64,000 bases of DNA from Moritella sp. JT01 (lineage in GTDB: Bacteria > Pseudomonadota > Gammaproteobacteria > Enterobacterales > Moritellaceae), in assembly GCF_001574435.1 (NCBI RefSeq), contig NZ_LOCN01000018.1, forward strand, positions 62,001-126,000, given 5' to 3'. A program made the position numbers and the translations under genes. The notes under the pieces are model-generated. The model saw only the letters and a program-made list of their open reading frames with translations. It ran no database searches and was not told the origin of the DNA. Numbering within the stretch: the first letter of the stretch is position 1; each line of letters starts with the position of its first letter. This document shows, one piece after another, positions 9,456 through 19,214 of this stretch.

Positions 9456-10329
9456 TTTGCATTAACCTCATAATACCCGGGGCCGCGATTAAGATAATAA
9501 TCGGAACCATAATAAATATAATCAATGGGATTGACATTTTTGCAGCCAACTTACCAATTTTCTCTTCCATGCCTAACATTTGTAGTTCACGTATATCTTT
9601 CGCCAGCGTTGTTAAAATACTGTAGATAGATGAGCCGTATCTAAGACTCTGCTTAAGGGTGACCACAAAGCTGCGCATTTCATTACTTGGTACTAATTCA
9701 TATAACTCATCCAATGCTTTTTCCAAGCTAACAATCTTTGAACGTTCATTAGTCTTATTTAAGAAATAGCTTATATCAACATCGAACGCAGCCATCTCTT
9801 TAGATAAATAACTCATAGAAGACTCAATCGTCATACCGGTTTGTATACAAACAGCCATTAAGTCTAATAAATAAGGCAATTTATTTGCGATTTTACTGCG
9901 TAGCTGTTTCGTCCTTGCATCGAGATATACATCGGGAATGACTACACATATCAGTACCCATACAGCAATAAATACCACATGTTGAGTGGCCTCTATCGAT
10001 TGGGTTGGTAATAAAAAATAATACGTGCACAATCCGATAATAAGTAACGCATACTTGATCTTAAGATAATGTTCAGCCCAAGACACATGATAAAAACCTG
10101 CAGCCTCAAATGCATTTTTAGTCGTTTTTTTACGATCATTAAGTGCCTTCTTAATCTGAGCTTCAGCCTTCCTAATATAAGGCACCTCGGTGTCATTTGA
10201 CTGAGTAATATTAAGCTTCGACAGCTTGAGCTTGCGCTTCCACAGCACCAGCGTGTAAAAACCAAGTAACCCCACACCAGAAGTAATTAGCATCAATAAT
10301 AAAAACAACTCATTTTGACTACTGAGCAT
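9448..10329 (-). CDS. tadC: TadC inner-membrane platform protein
   Basis: The product of about 293 residues has an N-terminal membrane segment, further hydrophobic segments in the middle and a C-terminal pair, and a type II secretion F-like cytoplasmic region (LDLMAVCIQTGMTIESSMSY). It pairs with TadB to form the platform on which the TadA motor acts. I place the start at 10329 rather than the upstream in-frame ATG at 10356, because here ATG overlaps the tadB stop as TAATG and is preceded by GGGGTGA at good spacing. It overlaps tadD by 8 bases at the far end. Confidence 0.85.
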   Translation of the reverse strand: MLSSQNELFLLLMLITSGVGLLGFYTLVLWKRKLKLSKLNITQSNDTEVPYIRKAEAQIKKALNDRKKTTKNAFEAAGFYHVSWAEHYLKIKYALLIIGLCTYYFLLPTQSIEATQHVVFIAVWVLICVVIPDVYLDARTKQLRSKIANKLPYLLDLMAVCIQTGMTIESSMSYLSKEMAAFDVDISYFLNKTNERSKIVSLEKALDELYELVPSNEMRSFVVTLKQSLRYGSSIYSILTTLAKDIRELQMLGMEEKIGKLAAKMSIPLIIFIMVPIIILIAAPGIMRLMQSV

Positions 10330-11249
10330 TACTTCACCCCTTTCATTAATGACCAAATGATGGTCATACCGATGAGTTCGCTCACCAATACGTAATAAAG
10401 AATCGGTTTACCTGAGTCGCTAAACATCACAAATTCAAAGTTTTCAGGGCTTAAATATTGCAGGATAAACAGGAATATAAATGGTATAGCACCCACAATT
10501 TTAGCTGAGGCTCTTGCTTCTGAGGTCATCGCATATTTCTTTTTTTCGATCGCATTCGAATCAAAGATCAAACGATTAAGTCGCGTTATAATTTCTTTAA
10601 GTTGACCACCACGCTGCATATTTGCGCGCAACGTGATAACAAAAAATTGAAAGGTTGGATATGGGTAACGTATGCATGATTTTTTAAAGACCTTATCAGG
10701 CATTTCACCCAATTGAAGTCGCTCTCCCATTAATTTAAACTCTCGACCGACATCATTGTCTAGCGACTGCCCAACAAAAATAATCGCGTGCATGATACTT
10801 TCACCTGCGCTCACGGCACTCGCAAGCATATTAAGTGCATCGGGGAAATCGGCCTCAAAATTTTTCTTAGCCCTATTTGCAAGCCACAAATAACCAACCA
10901 AAGCAGAGACAATTAACACCGGAAGTGAAACAAAAAACCAATGAGTCCGGAAAAATGTAATGTTTACAACGTGTGATAACACAATGATGCTAATCATAAA
11001 TAGAGAAACTTTAAAGCTCGCCCTTTGCCCAAGATAGCGTTGTAGGTTTTTCCATATTCTTACCGACTTTTCTTTCCAAGTCAGTGCCGTAAGCGAGCTA
11101 AAATTCAGCGCTTGCTGATTTTCGTCCATCGAACCGACAAGCACCGAACGATTTAAATGCTCAAGATACTTTTTTTTATATGTTCGATTTGGCTTCAATG
11201 CGACAAGCAATAACACCCCACCCAAGCAAAGGCATAAACTTGTTATCAT
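10329..11249 (-). CDS. tadB: TadB inner-membrane platform protein
   Basis: The 306-residue protein has hydrophobic segments at the N-terminus (residues 1-18), two in the middle (about 80-130) and one or two at the C-terminus, around a type II secretion F-like domain (ADFPDALNMLASAVSAGES, about 136-154). This is the arrangement of TadB. Its start overlaps tadA by ATGA and its stop overlaps tadC by TAATG, so production of the two platform subunits looks translationally coupled to the motor ATPase. No anomaly seen. Confidence 0.87.
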   Translation of the reverse strand: MITSLCLCLGGVLLLVALKPNRTYKKKYLEHLNRSVLVGSMDENQQALNFSSLTALTWKEKSVRIWKNLQRYLGQRASFKVSLFMISIIVLSHVVNITFFRTHWFFVSLPVLIVSALVGYLWLANRAKKNFEADFPDALNMLASAVSAGESIMHAIIFVGQSLDNDVGREFKLMGERLQLGEMPDKVFKKSCIRYPYPTFQFFVITLRANMQRGGQLKEIITRLNRLIFDSNAIEKKKYAMTSEARASAKIVGAIPFIFLFILQYLSPENFEFVMFSDSGKPILYYVLVSELIGMTIIWSLMKGVK

Positions 11250-12523
11250 GCCGGTTCTCCGACCCGGAATGCGGCTAATAATTTATCTTCTAAACCAAAA
11301 AAACGCGCCTTTTCCATCAACACAGATCGCTGCATCAAACCTGCTGTAATGAAGTTGCCCTTGATCTTCCCATTCTGTCCCTGAGAAATTTGAGGTTGAA
11401 AACGAAATATTTCTTCGAGCACAACATTACTGCCTTCTAAACCGACAACTTCAGTAATACTCATGACTTTTCGACTGCCATCATGTAAACGGCTAATTTG
11501 AATGACTAAATCTACCGCGCTGACAATCGTTCTTCTAATGGCTTCCAGCGGTAAATTGTTGGTCGCCATCATGACCATCGCTTCTACACGAGCAAGCGCG
11601 TCTCTTGGTGTATTTGCGTGCAATGTCGACATTGAACCGTCATGTCCCGTGTTCATCGCTTGCAACATCTCAAATGCCTCTGCGCCACGGCACTCACCAA
11701 CAATGATCCGATCGGGTCTCATACGTAATGAATTGATCACAAGATCCCGCTGTGTAATCGCCCCATTTCCTTCAATACCCGCAGTCCTCGTTTCAAGTCG
11801 TACCACATGAGGCTGCTGAAGCTTAAGCTCTGCGGCATCTTCAATCGTCACAATGCGCTCATTTTCAGAAATAAATTGAGAAAGCGCATTCAACATAGTC
11901 GTTTTACCTGAACCTGTACCACCAGAGATCAAGATATTCAAACGACAGTGTGCTGCGATCATCAGTAATTGCGCCATTTCTGGAGACATAGCACCAAATT
12001 CAGCAAGTTTTTCTAAACCGATATTACTTTTTTTAAACTTACGTATCGATATACATGTACCATCTAAAGCCACGGGTGGGATCACGATATTCACACGACT
12101 GCCATCGGCTAAACGCGCGTCGCAAGTCGGCTGTGATGCATCAACACGCCTTCCAACCCTGTTCGCAATACGTTTTGCGATTTGAAGTAGTTGTTCCTCG
12201 TCTATAAATGATGCAGCAGAACGCTCGACTAAACCGTTACGCTCAATAAATACATGACTCGGACCATTAATCATAATGTCGCTGATACTTTCGTCATCCA
12301 TGAGAGATTGCAAAGGACCTAAGCCATGAATTTCATCAATTAAACTTTTGACAAATTCAGCTCTTACCACCGTTGTAAGCGGTAATCCTTGGCGATCAGC
12401 CAATAAATCAATAGCACCAGACAACTGTCTTGCGAGTTGTTCCTGAGTAAGACTATTCACCGCTTCCGCTTCAAGCGCTTCAAAAATTTGTAGCCTCAAA
12501 TTAGCATAAACAGACATTTCCAT
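11246..12523 (-). CDS. tadA: TadA/CpaF secretion ATPase
   Basis: The 425-residue cytoplasmic protein belongs to the VirB11/GspE-like AAA superfamily. A Walker A motif GGTGSGKTT is at 201-209, preceded by the CpaF signature [10 protein letters not shown] (79-88). An Asp box ([12 protein letters not shown]), a Walker B-like region ([16 protein letters not shown]) and a conserved His box ([12 protein letters not shown]) follow. It powers extension, and in some systems retraction, of Flp pili. The start overlaps the tadZ stop as TAATG. Length and motifs are complete, so it should be active. Confidence 0.93.
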   Translation of the reverse strand: MEMSVYANLRLQIFEALEAEAVNSLTQEQLARQLSGAIDLLADRQGLPLTTVVRAEFVKSLIDEIHGLGPLQSLMDDESISDIMINGPSHVFIERNGLVERSAASFIDEEQLLQIAKRIANRVGRRVDASQPTCDARLADGSRVNIVIPPVALDGTCISIRKFKKSNIGLEKLAEFGAMSPEMAQLLMIAAHCRLNILISGGTGSGKTTMLNALSQFISENERIVTIEDAAELKLQQPHVVRLETRTAGIEGNGAITQRDLVINSLRMRPDRIIVGECRGAEAFEMLQAMNTGHDGSMSTLHANTPRDALARVEAMVMMATNNLPLEAIRRTIVSAVDLVIQISRLHDGSRKVMSITEVVGLEGSNVVLEEIFRFQPQISQGQNGKIKGNFITAGLMQRSVLMEKARFFGLEDKLLAAFRVGEPA

Positions 12524-13761
12524 TAGGCTCTACCTTTAAGTAATCGTTTAATTGAAAAGCGTTTGGTCGGGATCATCTGCTGGCCAAGAATCAACCCCGT
12601 CAGTTTATGTAGATTGCTAGACAATGCCGTCTTAAGTTGATAAATATGCTTACCTTCAATAATGTCCTTACCTGCACTTTTGTCAAAATCACACACAATA
12701 TCAATCTTTTGTCCTAAACACTTTTCAACTTCAGATCTCGTGATAGTGGCCGACATTTCAGGCCTGGTGTAATTCATCACTAAGATACATCTAAGCGGTG
12801 AGCCAATTTTGTCCAGTTCAGCGATAAGGCGACAAGCCTCTCTTACACTCGACACACTTGGTTCAATAATTAGCACGAAAATGTCACACTCCTGAGAGAC
12901 GTACAGTAGATCCTGCTTACTATTCACCGAGCGAGAAAGATCTTCTAAGATAAAATTGTTTTGTCTCGCTAATTCAGTTGCAAAAATACGCACATATTCT
13001 TTAAGCTCTAGCTCATTGAGTTCTGAGGATTTAATTGATAGAACCGACAGCATATCGTTCACTTTCTTCGTCATGCTCGTGGCATAGCTAAAATCCATGC
13101 TCGTTGTTAACCCACCTTTCTGAACAGAACGCTTTTCAAAGTCAGGGATCCCCAAAAAAATATCAATATCGCCACCCGTAAAATTATGATCAACAATCAC
13201 ACACGAGCTATTTTTTAAGTCACTTAAAATTAAGCCAACTTCACTCGTTAACAGTGTCGTCCCTAAGCCGCCTTTTGAGCCCCAAAATGCCACTTTTTTA
13301 GCAATTCTGTTTTTCCCAAGTCCAGCTTGTTTTTTACGATTTTCATAAACATGTTTTACAAAATCGACGAGTTCCTCTTTCGTAATCGGCCAAAATAAAT
13401 AATAAAAGCCCATCTGCTTTAAATTTCGGATTGTCGATATAGCATCCTCACTGCCAATCACAATAACAGAGGCATGATTGGGGAGTAGGTGTGAAATTCT
13501 TTCCATATCTTTAGCGACATTTTGGCTTCGATTAAGATCAACAAGCACAACTTCTATTGAAGATTCTCTGACATGACGACGAATATTTTCATCGGTATTC
13601 TCGATACTCGCTGGCGTAGTGATGCCTTCAAAACGAAATGCTTCTTCTACTAACTCTTTACATTCGAGTGTTTGGTTAAATAATACGGCAGAAAAAGTGT
13701 CTTCACGTCTTACTGTTTCAGCATTTTTTGATTTGAGTAAATCTACAATATCAAGCATCAT
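12523..13761 (-). CDS. tadZ: TadZ/CpaE-like localisation ATPase
   Basis: The protein of about 412 residues has an N-terminal receiver-like region and a C-terminal MinD/ParA-like ATPase region starting with KKVAFWGSKGGLGTT, a deviant Walker A typical of CpaE/TadZ. TadZ marks the cell pole or site where the Tad machine assembles. An upstream in-frame ATG exists at 13854, but it lies deep inside the previous gene. I choose 13761, where ATGA overlaps that gene's stop, which matches the coupling used throughout the operon. A second ATG follows immediately at 13758. Confidence 0.83.
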   Translation of the reverse strand: MMLDIVDLLKSKNAETVRREDTFSAVLFNQTLECKELVEEAFRFEGITTPASIENTDENIRRHVRESSIEVVLVDLNRSQNVAKDMERISHLLPNHASVIVIGSEDAISTIRNLKQMGFYYLFWPITKEELVDFVKHVYENRKKQAGLGKNRIAKKVAFWGSKGGLGTTLLTSEVGLILSDLKNSSCVIVDHNFTGGDIDIFLGIPDFEKRSVQKGGLTTSMDFSYATSMTKKVNDMLSVLSIKSSELNELELKEYVRIFATELARQNNFILEDLSRSVNSKQDLLYVSQECDIFVLIIEPSVSSVREACRLIAELDKIGSPLRCILVMNYTRPEMSATITRSEVEKCLGQKIDIVCDFDKSAGKDIIEGKHIYQLKTALSSNLHKLTGLILGQQMIPTKRFSIKRLLKGRA

Positions 13762-14285
13762 AAAGCCTTTAATGGACGAGTATCCATTCCAGATTGATTC
13801 AACACATTTTCGGGACGGTTCATTGATTTCCAACGAATGGCGTCGACGGAACAACCCAAACTATGATGAAAGAAATCACCCGATTGAGCGGGTCGACAAA
13901 TGGGTACAGTCACTTGATGCCGCGTTACCCTAATGACATAATCAAAACGCTGCTGAAGAGGATGCTTAACACGTTCTATGCTTATCATAGAAGCTTCAAC
14001 ACCTTGTTCATGCAATTTAGATTCAACATTTTTTGCAAATTTGTACGCTGCATTATTAGCAACGTACATTTCGATCGTGCCAAATAAGATGTTATCTTTC
14101 TGGTCAGTAAGAAACGCATTAAGTCTATTTTTTGCTTCGACACGTTTGCTTTTATTCAAGTTTAAGGACAATGCGTAGTGTATTGGGACGATATCGACAT
14201 TAATACCACTCGTGACGTCGGCGCGGTCAGCACAGGCCGTCAGAAACAACATGCTGGTAATCATCATTGCTTTAAGATGCTTCAT
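13758..14285 (-). CDS. CpaD-like Tad pilus lipoprotein
   Basis: The 175-residue product has a lipoprotein leader (MKHLKAMMITSMLFLTACAD, lipobox LTAC, Cys at about 18) and ends with a region resembling CpaD family proteins: two Cys in the pattern ICRPAQSGDFF and SLGCSVDA, followed by a short basic tail. CpaD-like proteins (RcpB by position) are outer-membrane partners of the Tad secretin. The start overlaps the rcpA stop by ATGA and the end overlaps tadZ by ATGA. Sequence conservation in this family is low, so the call leans on position and the C-terminal cysteine pattern. Confidence 0.72.
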   Translation of the reverse strand: MKHLKAMMITSMLFLTACADRADVTSGINVDIVPIHYALSLNLNKSKRVEAKNRLNAFLTDQKDNILFGTIEMYVANNAAYKFAKNVESKLHEQGVEASMISIERVKHPLQQRFDYVIRVTRHQVTVPICRPAQSGDFFHHSLGCSVDAIRWKSMNRPENVLNQSGMDTRPLKAL

Positions 14286-15616
14286 AGCTTAAACCCTCCA
14301 TTTGACAGCAACTGTTTAGTCCATTTAGCGCTCTCTACTGAAAACGCCTGTTCAACAGCAAAAAAGCGGCTTAGGGTTGTTGTTCTATGCATCGTGGGAA
14401 GTTGAATTTGATCAGCGCTAATCGGTTTTACAAGATTAACGGTCGCAACAATAACAAGCTCCGTTTTATTACGTTCAGTCTCTGTCTTTCTAAACAACGC
14501 ACCTAACAGTGGAATTTCTGATATAAAAGGGACTTTTTTTAATACTTCTTTATCTTCTGTGCTGAGTAGGCCACCGAGTAGAAAACTCTGGCCATCGCCC
14601 AATTCAACAGTGGTTTTGGCTCTGCGGGTTTTAAGTGCAGGTAAACCGTATATATTATCTGCAAATTGGGTATCTAGATTACTCACTTCAGGTTCAAGAG
14701 AGAGTCTGATCTTATTGTCTTGTAATACTTCCGCAGTGACGGTGAGCTTGATGCCATATTCTTTATACGTCACTCTCGTGCCACCATCTTCGTGGAAGAT
14801 CACTGGCAACTCACCGCCGACCAGAAACTCTGCCGACTCGCCTGAAATCACAGACAAATTAGGTTCTGCCAATATTTGCCCCAATGAGTCATTCCCTGTC
14901 GCCGAAAGCCATGAAAAAATATCGGAACTAGACCCGGCCGTTAAATTTTTCACAAACTGGCCAGCCGTGAAATTTTGATTTAATATTGAGCCATATTCGA
15001 CACCGATATGTTCAAGAAAAGTATGTGATACTTCTGCTATCGATAATTTAACGTTTACTTGTTTGGTTATCGCTAATTCAAGTTCATTCAATACACCCGC
15101 ATAAATTTCATTCTTATTTTTATTCTGTATATCGTATACCGGTATATTTTGACTATTCGGATAGACTGATTTTGATATAAGATTCAAAATCTTATCGATC
15201 ACGTCCTGAGAAGATACAATACCTCGTACCAAGACTTGCGTGTCTATATTCGTCAATGTCACTTTTTGCGTAGGGAATAAAAGTCTAATTTTATTTCGAA
15301 TACTGGCAAGATTACGGGCAACCACTATTTTGTAATTAAGGATGGTTTTTCCATCTTCATCAAAAATAACAAGATGTGTTTGGCTACGTTTTTTGGCATA
15401 AATAATGGCTTTGTGCTTATCGATAACTTGATAATCGGCCACACTTGGGTCGCTAATAAATATGGTGCCGATTTCACGCTTGGTTGTTACTGTATGTGCA
15501 TCGCCATTATCGATATAAATCCATTTCGCCGCATAAGTAACATGAGAAAGCGTACTTAAACATAATGCGATGATAATTCTCAATAGAACGTTCATATTTA
15601 GTCTTATATTCCTCAT
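14282..15616 (-). CDS. rcpA: RcpA/CpaC secretin of the Tad pilus
   Basis: The 444-residue protein has a signal peptide, an N-terminal pilus-formation domain (TKREIGTIFISDPSVADYQV), a BON-like or KH-like segment, and a C-terminal secretin domain with VISGESAEFLVGGELPVI and SFLLGGLLSTED followed by PFISEIPLLGALF, the classic end of type II/III secretin domains. It forms the outer-membrane channel for Flp fibres. Two starts are possible: 15616, directly after the rcpC stop, or 15595, which gives a compact signal peptide (MNVLLRIIIALCLS) and lies 13 bases after GAGGAA. I keep the longer form. Confidence 0.92.
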   Translation of the reverse strand: MRNIRLNMNVLLRIIIALCLSTLSHVTYAAKWIYIDNGDAHTVTTKREIGTIFISDPSVADYQVIDKHKAIIYAKKRSQTHLVIFDEDGKTILNYKIVVARNLASIRNKIRLLFPTQKVTLTNIDTQVLVRGIVSSQDVIDKILNLISKSVYPNSQNIPVYDIQNKNKNEIYAGVLNELELAITKQVNVKLSIAEVSHTFLEHIGVEYGSILNQNFTAGQFVKNLTAGSSSDIFSWLSATGNDSLGQILAEPNLSVISGESAEFLVGGELPVIFHEDGGTRVTYKEYGIKLTVTAEVLQDNKIRLSLEPEVSNLDTQFADNIYGLPALKTRRAKTTVELGDGQSFLLGGLLSTEDKEVLKKVPFISEIPLLGALFRKTETERNKTELVIVATVNLVKPISADQIQLPTMHRTTTLSRFFAVEQAFSVESAKWTKQLLSNGGFKL

Positions 15617-16435
15617 TTATTTTATTACCACATCATTAGCACGCATTTCAGTCACCGATTTAAAATCCGGTAATACATCGCCAGCATCCGCCTTTAAATC
15701 ACCAGCGGTATAATCACCAATTGATTTGTGTACTTCTATTTCAGCAATGCGCTTGGCAACGGTTAACTTAGCAACTTGCTTTCTTGTCAATTCCAATACG
15801 ATGTCAACATTGACAGGCATCGTTTCTAACGCGCGAGTACCGGTAAGCACTTGTTCTACAACTTTAAGGATTTTTATGTGCAAAAGTACCGGGTTAACCC
15901 CGATCATTCGCGCCGTTCTTGCAGCGGCGGCCCCGACTTCGATAGTCATCCGAGACTGCGGTAATGTTAGCGCGACTACATCGACATACATGCCATTGCT
16001 AATAGCACCACCAACGACTGCTTCTGCTGGCACACGTAATACATAAGGGACACGATCTGGGGCTAATACTAGGTCGATATACCCTTGGTCCTGTGGAGAC
16101 ACCAACATGTCAGAAAATAGCAAGGTGCTTTGGGGGAGTTTCTGACCATAAACAGCGCCAGATGTGAAGTTGATTGTCATCTCGGTATCAACCCCATTTT
16201 GATTCGCTTCAGCTTCCGGTAAATATCGGATTTCAATATCGCTACGCTTTACTATTCCACCGCTATCTACATCGTTTTTTAACCACCAAGTCTTTAGCTT
16301 TTTGACATATGTCTCTTGTGCCTGTGCTTCGATAATAGGAACAATGGTTTCGGAGCGACTTAAGCTACCTGCAATACCATACAAGCCGATGATAATTAGC
16401 CCAACAGCAAGGCTTAAAATGAGTTTAGACTTCAC
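15617..16435 (-). CDS. rcpC: CpaB/RcpC pilus assembly protein
   Basis: The 272-residue protein has an N-terminal membrane anchor (residues 4-24), then an SAF-like beta-clip domain containing DIEIRYLPEAEA and RVPAEAVVGGAISNGMYVDV, which is the CpaB/RcpC signature. It lies in the periplasm and is needed for secretin function or pilin modification in Tad systems. The gene abuts rcpA without spacer and follows tadV by 9 bases. No odd features. Confidence 0.88.
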   Translation of the reverse strand: MKSKLILSLAVGLIIIGLYGIAGSLSRSETIVPIIEAQAQETYVKKLKTWWLKNDVDSGGIVKRSDIEIRYLPEAEANQNGVDTEMTINFTSGAVYGQKLPQSTLLFSDMLVSPQDQGYIDLVLAPDRVPYVLRVPAEAVVGGAISNGMYVDVVALTLPQSRMTIEVGAAAARTARMIGVNPVLLHIKILKVVEQVLTGTRALETMPVNVDIVLELTRKQVAKLTVAKRIAEIEVHKSIGDYTAGDLKADAGDVLPDFKSVTEMRANDVVIK

Positions 16436-16444
16436 ACAAAATTC

Positions 16445-16870
16445 CTAGATTGATGCAGCGATACCAAATAATGATCCTATACAAATAGCGAAACCATAGG
16501 GCACACCGCGTGTATAGGGTTCTCTCTTGAACCAAGAGAAAAGAATGAGTATTGCGGCTTGTAAACCACCAACAAAAATAATAAGCATAATGGTCAAGAG
16601 TAAATAATTCGGGGCGATTGCAATTGAAAAAGCAAACAGTAGTTTTGCATCTCCGCCACCAATCATACTGAATCGATTGAGCATGAACCCACAGATTAAA
16701 ACCAGACATGAATTAATGATGCTAAGGTAATCGCAATTATTAATAAAAATAAGCAAGCACAATACAAATATGCACACGCAATTAAAATTAGATATATGCC
16801 TGTTTTTAACATCTGAGATGCAGATAAAAACGGACAATGTGGCTAAAAATAGCCACAAATAAGATGCCAT
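16445..16870 (-). CDS. tadV: TadV/CpaA type IV prepilin peptidase
   Basis: The 141-residue membrane protein is an A24-family aspartyl protease of the short TadV/CpaA type without the N-terminal methylase region. Two catalytic Asp are visible: CISDVKNRHISN near residue 20 and IGGGDAKLLFAF near residue 74. Four to five hydrophobic segments fit the family. It cuts Flp, TadE and TadF prepilins at the Gly-X site. It sits 6 bases after flp, the usual order for Tad loci. Confidence 0.88.
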   Translation of the reverse strand: MASYLWLFLATLSVFICISDVKNRHISNFNCVCIFVLCLLIFINNCDYLSIINSCLVLICGFMLNRFSMIGGGDAKLLFAFSIAIAPNYLLLTIMLIIFVGGLQAAILILFSWFKREPYTRGVPYGFAICIGSLFGIAASI

Positions 16871-16876
16871 TAACTC

Positions 16877-17086
16877 TTACGATACATCATTTGCTTTACC
16901 GATATTCGCTGTAATAGTAGTCATCGCGCCTTTCAATGCGTCTTTAAGACTGCCATTGAAAACAGCTAATACGATAGCAGATACAGCAACACCAATAATT
17001 GCGTATTCGATAGCGGTAACACCACGTTGATCTTTTTTAAATTCGTGAAGAGCAATAGCTGATTTTACATATAATTTAGTGATCAT
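16877..17086 (-). CDS. flp: Flp/Fap-type major pilin
   Basis: The 69-residue prepilin begins at an ATG at 17086 (MITKLYVKSA), preceded by AAGG. A longer open frame reaches 17188, but that extension is unlike any pilin leader. The core QRGVTAIEYAIIGVAVSAIV shows the Flp motif: Gly at the cut site, Glu-Tyr at +5/+6 of the mature form and a hydrophobic helix. It is the first gene of the operon and should be the most abundant product. There is no obvious terminator between flp and tadV, so how excess pilin is made is not evident. Confidence 0.9.
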   Translation of the reverse strand: MITKLYVKSAIALHEFKKDQRGVTAIEYAIIGVAVSAIVLAVFNGSLKDALKGAMTTITANIGKANDVS

Positions 17087-17311
17087 GGTTTTCGACCTTA
17101 TTGTGAATGAAATTGATACAGAGAATCTAAAATTGATCTCTTCGATTAAGTTGATTCTATTTAACCAAATATCAAAAAAAATACACACTAAGGAAAACCA
17201 AGGGAGTTTAAACTGTTAACAAGCAACGCAGCTTACACTTCCTTAAAGACTGGCGGTTACCGGTTACTTACACTTTAGAAGGTATCCACGATTAAAACGC
17301 TAGGAGAAATA

Positions 17312-17944
17312 ATGAAACGAGTTTGTTCAATACTAAAATCGATGTTCATCGCATTACTGCTGTCTCAGAATACGATTGCTTATGCAGAAGCGATTGAGGG
17401 TAAGCATTACGATAAAATTAAAGATGATTTTTATGAAGAAAGCCTTGGCGTTGAAAAATTCTTCTCCTTAACTTGCGGGCCTTGCTGGAAGGTAAGTACG
17501 ATGTTGCCAAGTATCAGTAAGCAAAGCCAACAAACAATACATAAAACACACGTCGTATTTGATAAGGTAACTCGGGCAGCTGCAACACTTTATTACTCGG
17601 CAGAAATTCAGTTCGAAAAATTAAATCCTAAAGCGAAGTCTAAGTTTACCAATGAACTTTTTATGCTTGTTCAAAAATCGAGAAAAATTGAAGACGTCAG
17701 TGTGACCGGTCTGTTTCGTCGCTATCAACTCACACCAATTAGTCAACTCACAAAAGAACAGCAAGCTCAAGTTAATACACAGCTGGCTCGTTCAGAAAAA
17801 CTGACTGCACAAGCTGAAATCATGCAAATTCCAAGCATCATTATAAACGGTAAGTATCAAGTAAATATGCGCCCACATAAGTCTATTGCTGAGTTATCAG
17901 AAACAATTAAATATCTGGCTGAATTGAAGTATTCGATGAGTTAA
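17312..17944 (+). CDS. DsbA-like periplasmic thiol:disulfide oxidoreductase with a CGPC active site
   Basis: The 210-residue protein has a signal peptide (residues 1 to about 25, ending AYAEA), a thioredoxin-fold motif CGPC (Cys55, Cys58) in FFSLTCGPCWK, an inserted helical domain, and a cis-Pro loop IPSIIINGKY near residue 180. Overall shape is DsbA-like, but DsbA normally has CPHC; CGPC is the thioredoxin dipeptide and should make it less oxidising. An AGGAGA site precedes the ATG. It is divergent from the Tad operon, so it may fold pilus proteins such as the CpaD-like or TadE products that hold paired Cys; this is inference. Confidence 0.8.
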   Translation: MKRVCSILKSMFIALLLSQNTIAYAEAIEGKHYDKIKDDFYEESLGVEKFFSLTCGPCWKVSTMLPSISKQSQQTIHKTHVVFDKVTRAAATLYYSAEIQFEKLNPKAKSKFTNELFMLVQKSRKIEDVSVTGLFRRYQLTPISQLTKEQQAQVNTQLARSEKLTAQAEIMQIPSIIINGKYQVNMRPHKSIAELSETIKYLAELKYSMS

Positions 17945-17962
17945 AAATAGAGTATTACGCGA

Positions 17963-18002
17963 ATATCCCTCCCCCTCATTGATGATAAAAAGGGAGGGAT
18001 AT
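17963..18002. terminator. Bidirectional hairpin terminator between the dsbA-like and histidine kinase genes
   Basis: An 11-bp perfect stem (ATATCCCTCCC at 17963-17973 with GGGAGGGATAT at 17992-18002) encloses an 18-base loop. It lies between convergent genes, so it can serve both strands. Confidence 0.7.
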
Positions 18003-18023
18003 ATTCTTTAGAGAGATAACCGT

Positions 18024-19214
18024 TTAGTGGTTCATTACCAGTGTAACCTGACCACCATTGCTATTATTGTGAAGAAAGACCTTTCCATTCAACAGCTTAG
18101 TTAGTTCAAATATTAAAACCAAGCCAATACCAAATCCATCTTTACTTAAGATATTAGCAATATCGCCCTTATTAACGGCTGATATTATTTTTTCTGAAAA
18201 TCCCTTACCATCGTCCTTAATTCTCACCACATCTACATTAGGGTAGGATGTAAATGAAATTCGAATAGTGTCATTTGCATAACGTTCGGCATTAGATAAA
18301 ATATTTAAAAATAGAATTTTAAGCAGCTTTGGATCACTTTGGATTGTTTTAGAACAGTTAACTAACTCGAAGTTTTTATGTCCTCCCAGCGTTGAAATTG
18401 TTGACTCCAAAACGTCAACCAAATTAATTTCCTCTTGGCACAATACGACTTCTTTGTTCAACAGTTTAAAAAGATGGAGACTACTTTCACACAGCGTATT
18501 TAAGCTACAGACTTGCGTACCCAAACGCTCTAAAAGAAATTCATTATTACCTTTATTCGACACCAGTATATCGCTGGTTAGCTGAATGGCAGCCAAGGGG
18601 GTTCTGATATCATGTGGTAGTGTTGCATAAAGCATTTTTTGTTTAATAATAAGCTCATCAATCGCACTCGCCATCTTGTGTTGATTTCGGATCAAACTGC
18701 GTATCGAATCAGGCCCAGTTTCTTCCACTCGGGTCTTAAATTTCCCGTTAGAATAGCTCTCTGATAAGAAGTGAAGAGACATGATCCCATTACTCCACGC
18801 TCGAAGCGATATCAACAAAATCATCAAGGTGCATAAAATCTGAATTGCATCATCTATTAATTCAATTGTCTTTAGCTCCTTCACCACCGGATCATTCGCG
18901 TAGGCTTTGCTATCAAAAGTCGCTCGAATAAACTTAATATCATCATAACTGCGTGTAATCGAATGCAGGTTGTCCTGGGGTAAATTGGTAGCGTAATTAG
19001 AGTCGGCATTACATTGAAACTGCCAGACCGCCGCATCGGTATGAGTATGGTTGTCATGGTTTACAAAACCCTTTATCACCATTTCGACACGGTTAAGGTT
19101 AAGCTGGTCTTCAAGCGCTTTCTTTTGAGGGCTTATGAAAATATTAGAAATAATTGAACTGACAATATAACCCAATATCACGGAAGTAAAAATTTGGGTG
19201 ATAAATGTTTTCAT
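18024..19214 (-). CDS. Membrane-bound sensor histidine kinase
   Basis: The 396-residue protein has membrane segments at about 10-27 and 122-138 around a periplasmic sensor region of roughly 90 residues, a HAMP-like linker, and a kinase core. The H-box is LPHDIRTPLAA (His201), the N-box is NILSNAERYAN, and the G1 and G2 motifs are KDDGKGF and GFGIGLVLIFEL. It overlaps the response regulator gene by ATGA, so the two form one operon. Its closeness to the Tad cluster suggests but does not prove control of the pilus. The signal sensed is unknown. Confidence 0.88.
   Translation of the reverse strand: MKTFITQIFTSVILGYIVSSIISNIFISPQKKALEDQLNLNRVEMVIKGFVNHDNHTHTDAAVWQFQCNADSNYATNLPQDNLHSITRSYDDIKFIRATFDSKAYANDPVVKELKTIELIDDAIQILCTLMILLISLRAWSNGIMSLHFLSESYSNGKFKTRVEETGPDSIRSLIRNQHKMASAIDELIIKQKMLYATLPHDIRTPLAAIQLTSDILVSNKGNNEFLLERLGTQVCSLNTLCESSLHLFKLLNKEVVLCQEEINLVDVLESTISTLGGHKNFELVNCSKTIQSDPKLLKILFLNILSNAERYANDTIRISFTSYPNVDVVRIKDDGKGFSEKIISAVNKGDIANILSKDGFGIGLVLIFELTKLLNGKVFLHNNSNGGQVTLVMNH

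Noticed and set aside
9993-10277. A 94-residue frame inside tadC
   Set aside because: It is on the same strand in another frame of a well-supported gene and shows no family resemblance.
13619-14405. Several plus-strand frames opposite tadZ, the cpaD-like gene and rcpA
   Set aside because: They are antisense shadows of tightly packed operon genes; no ribosome sites or motifs.
16425-16709. A 94-residue frame overlapping tadV
   Set aside because: Same-strand shadow of the prepilin peptidase gene, rich in Cys and Trp with no motif.
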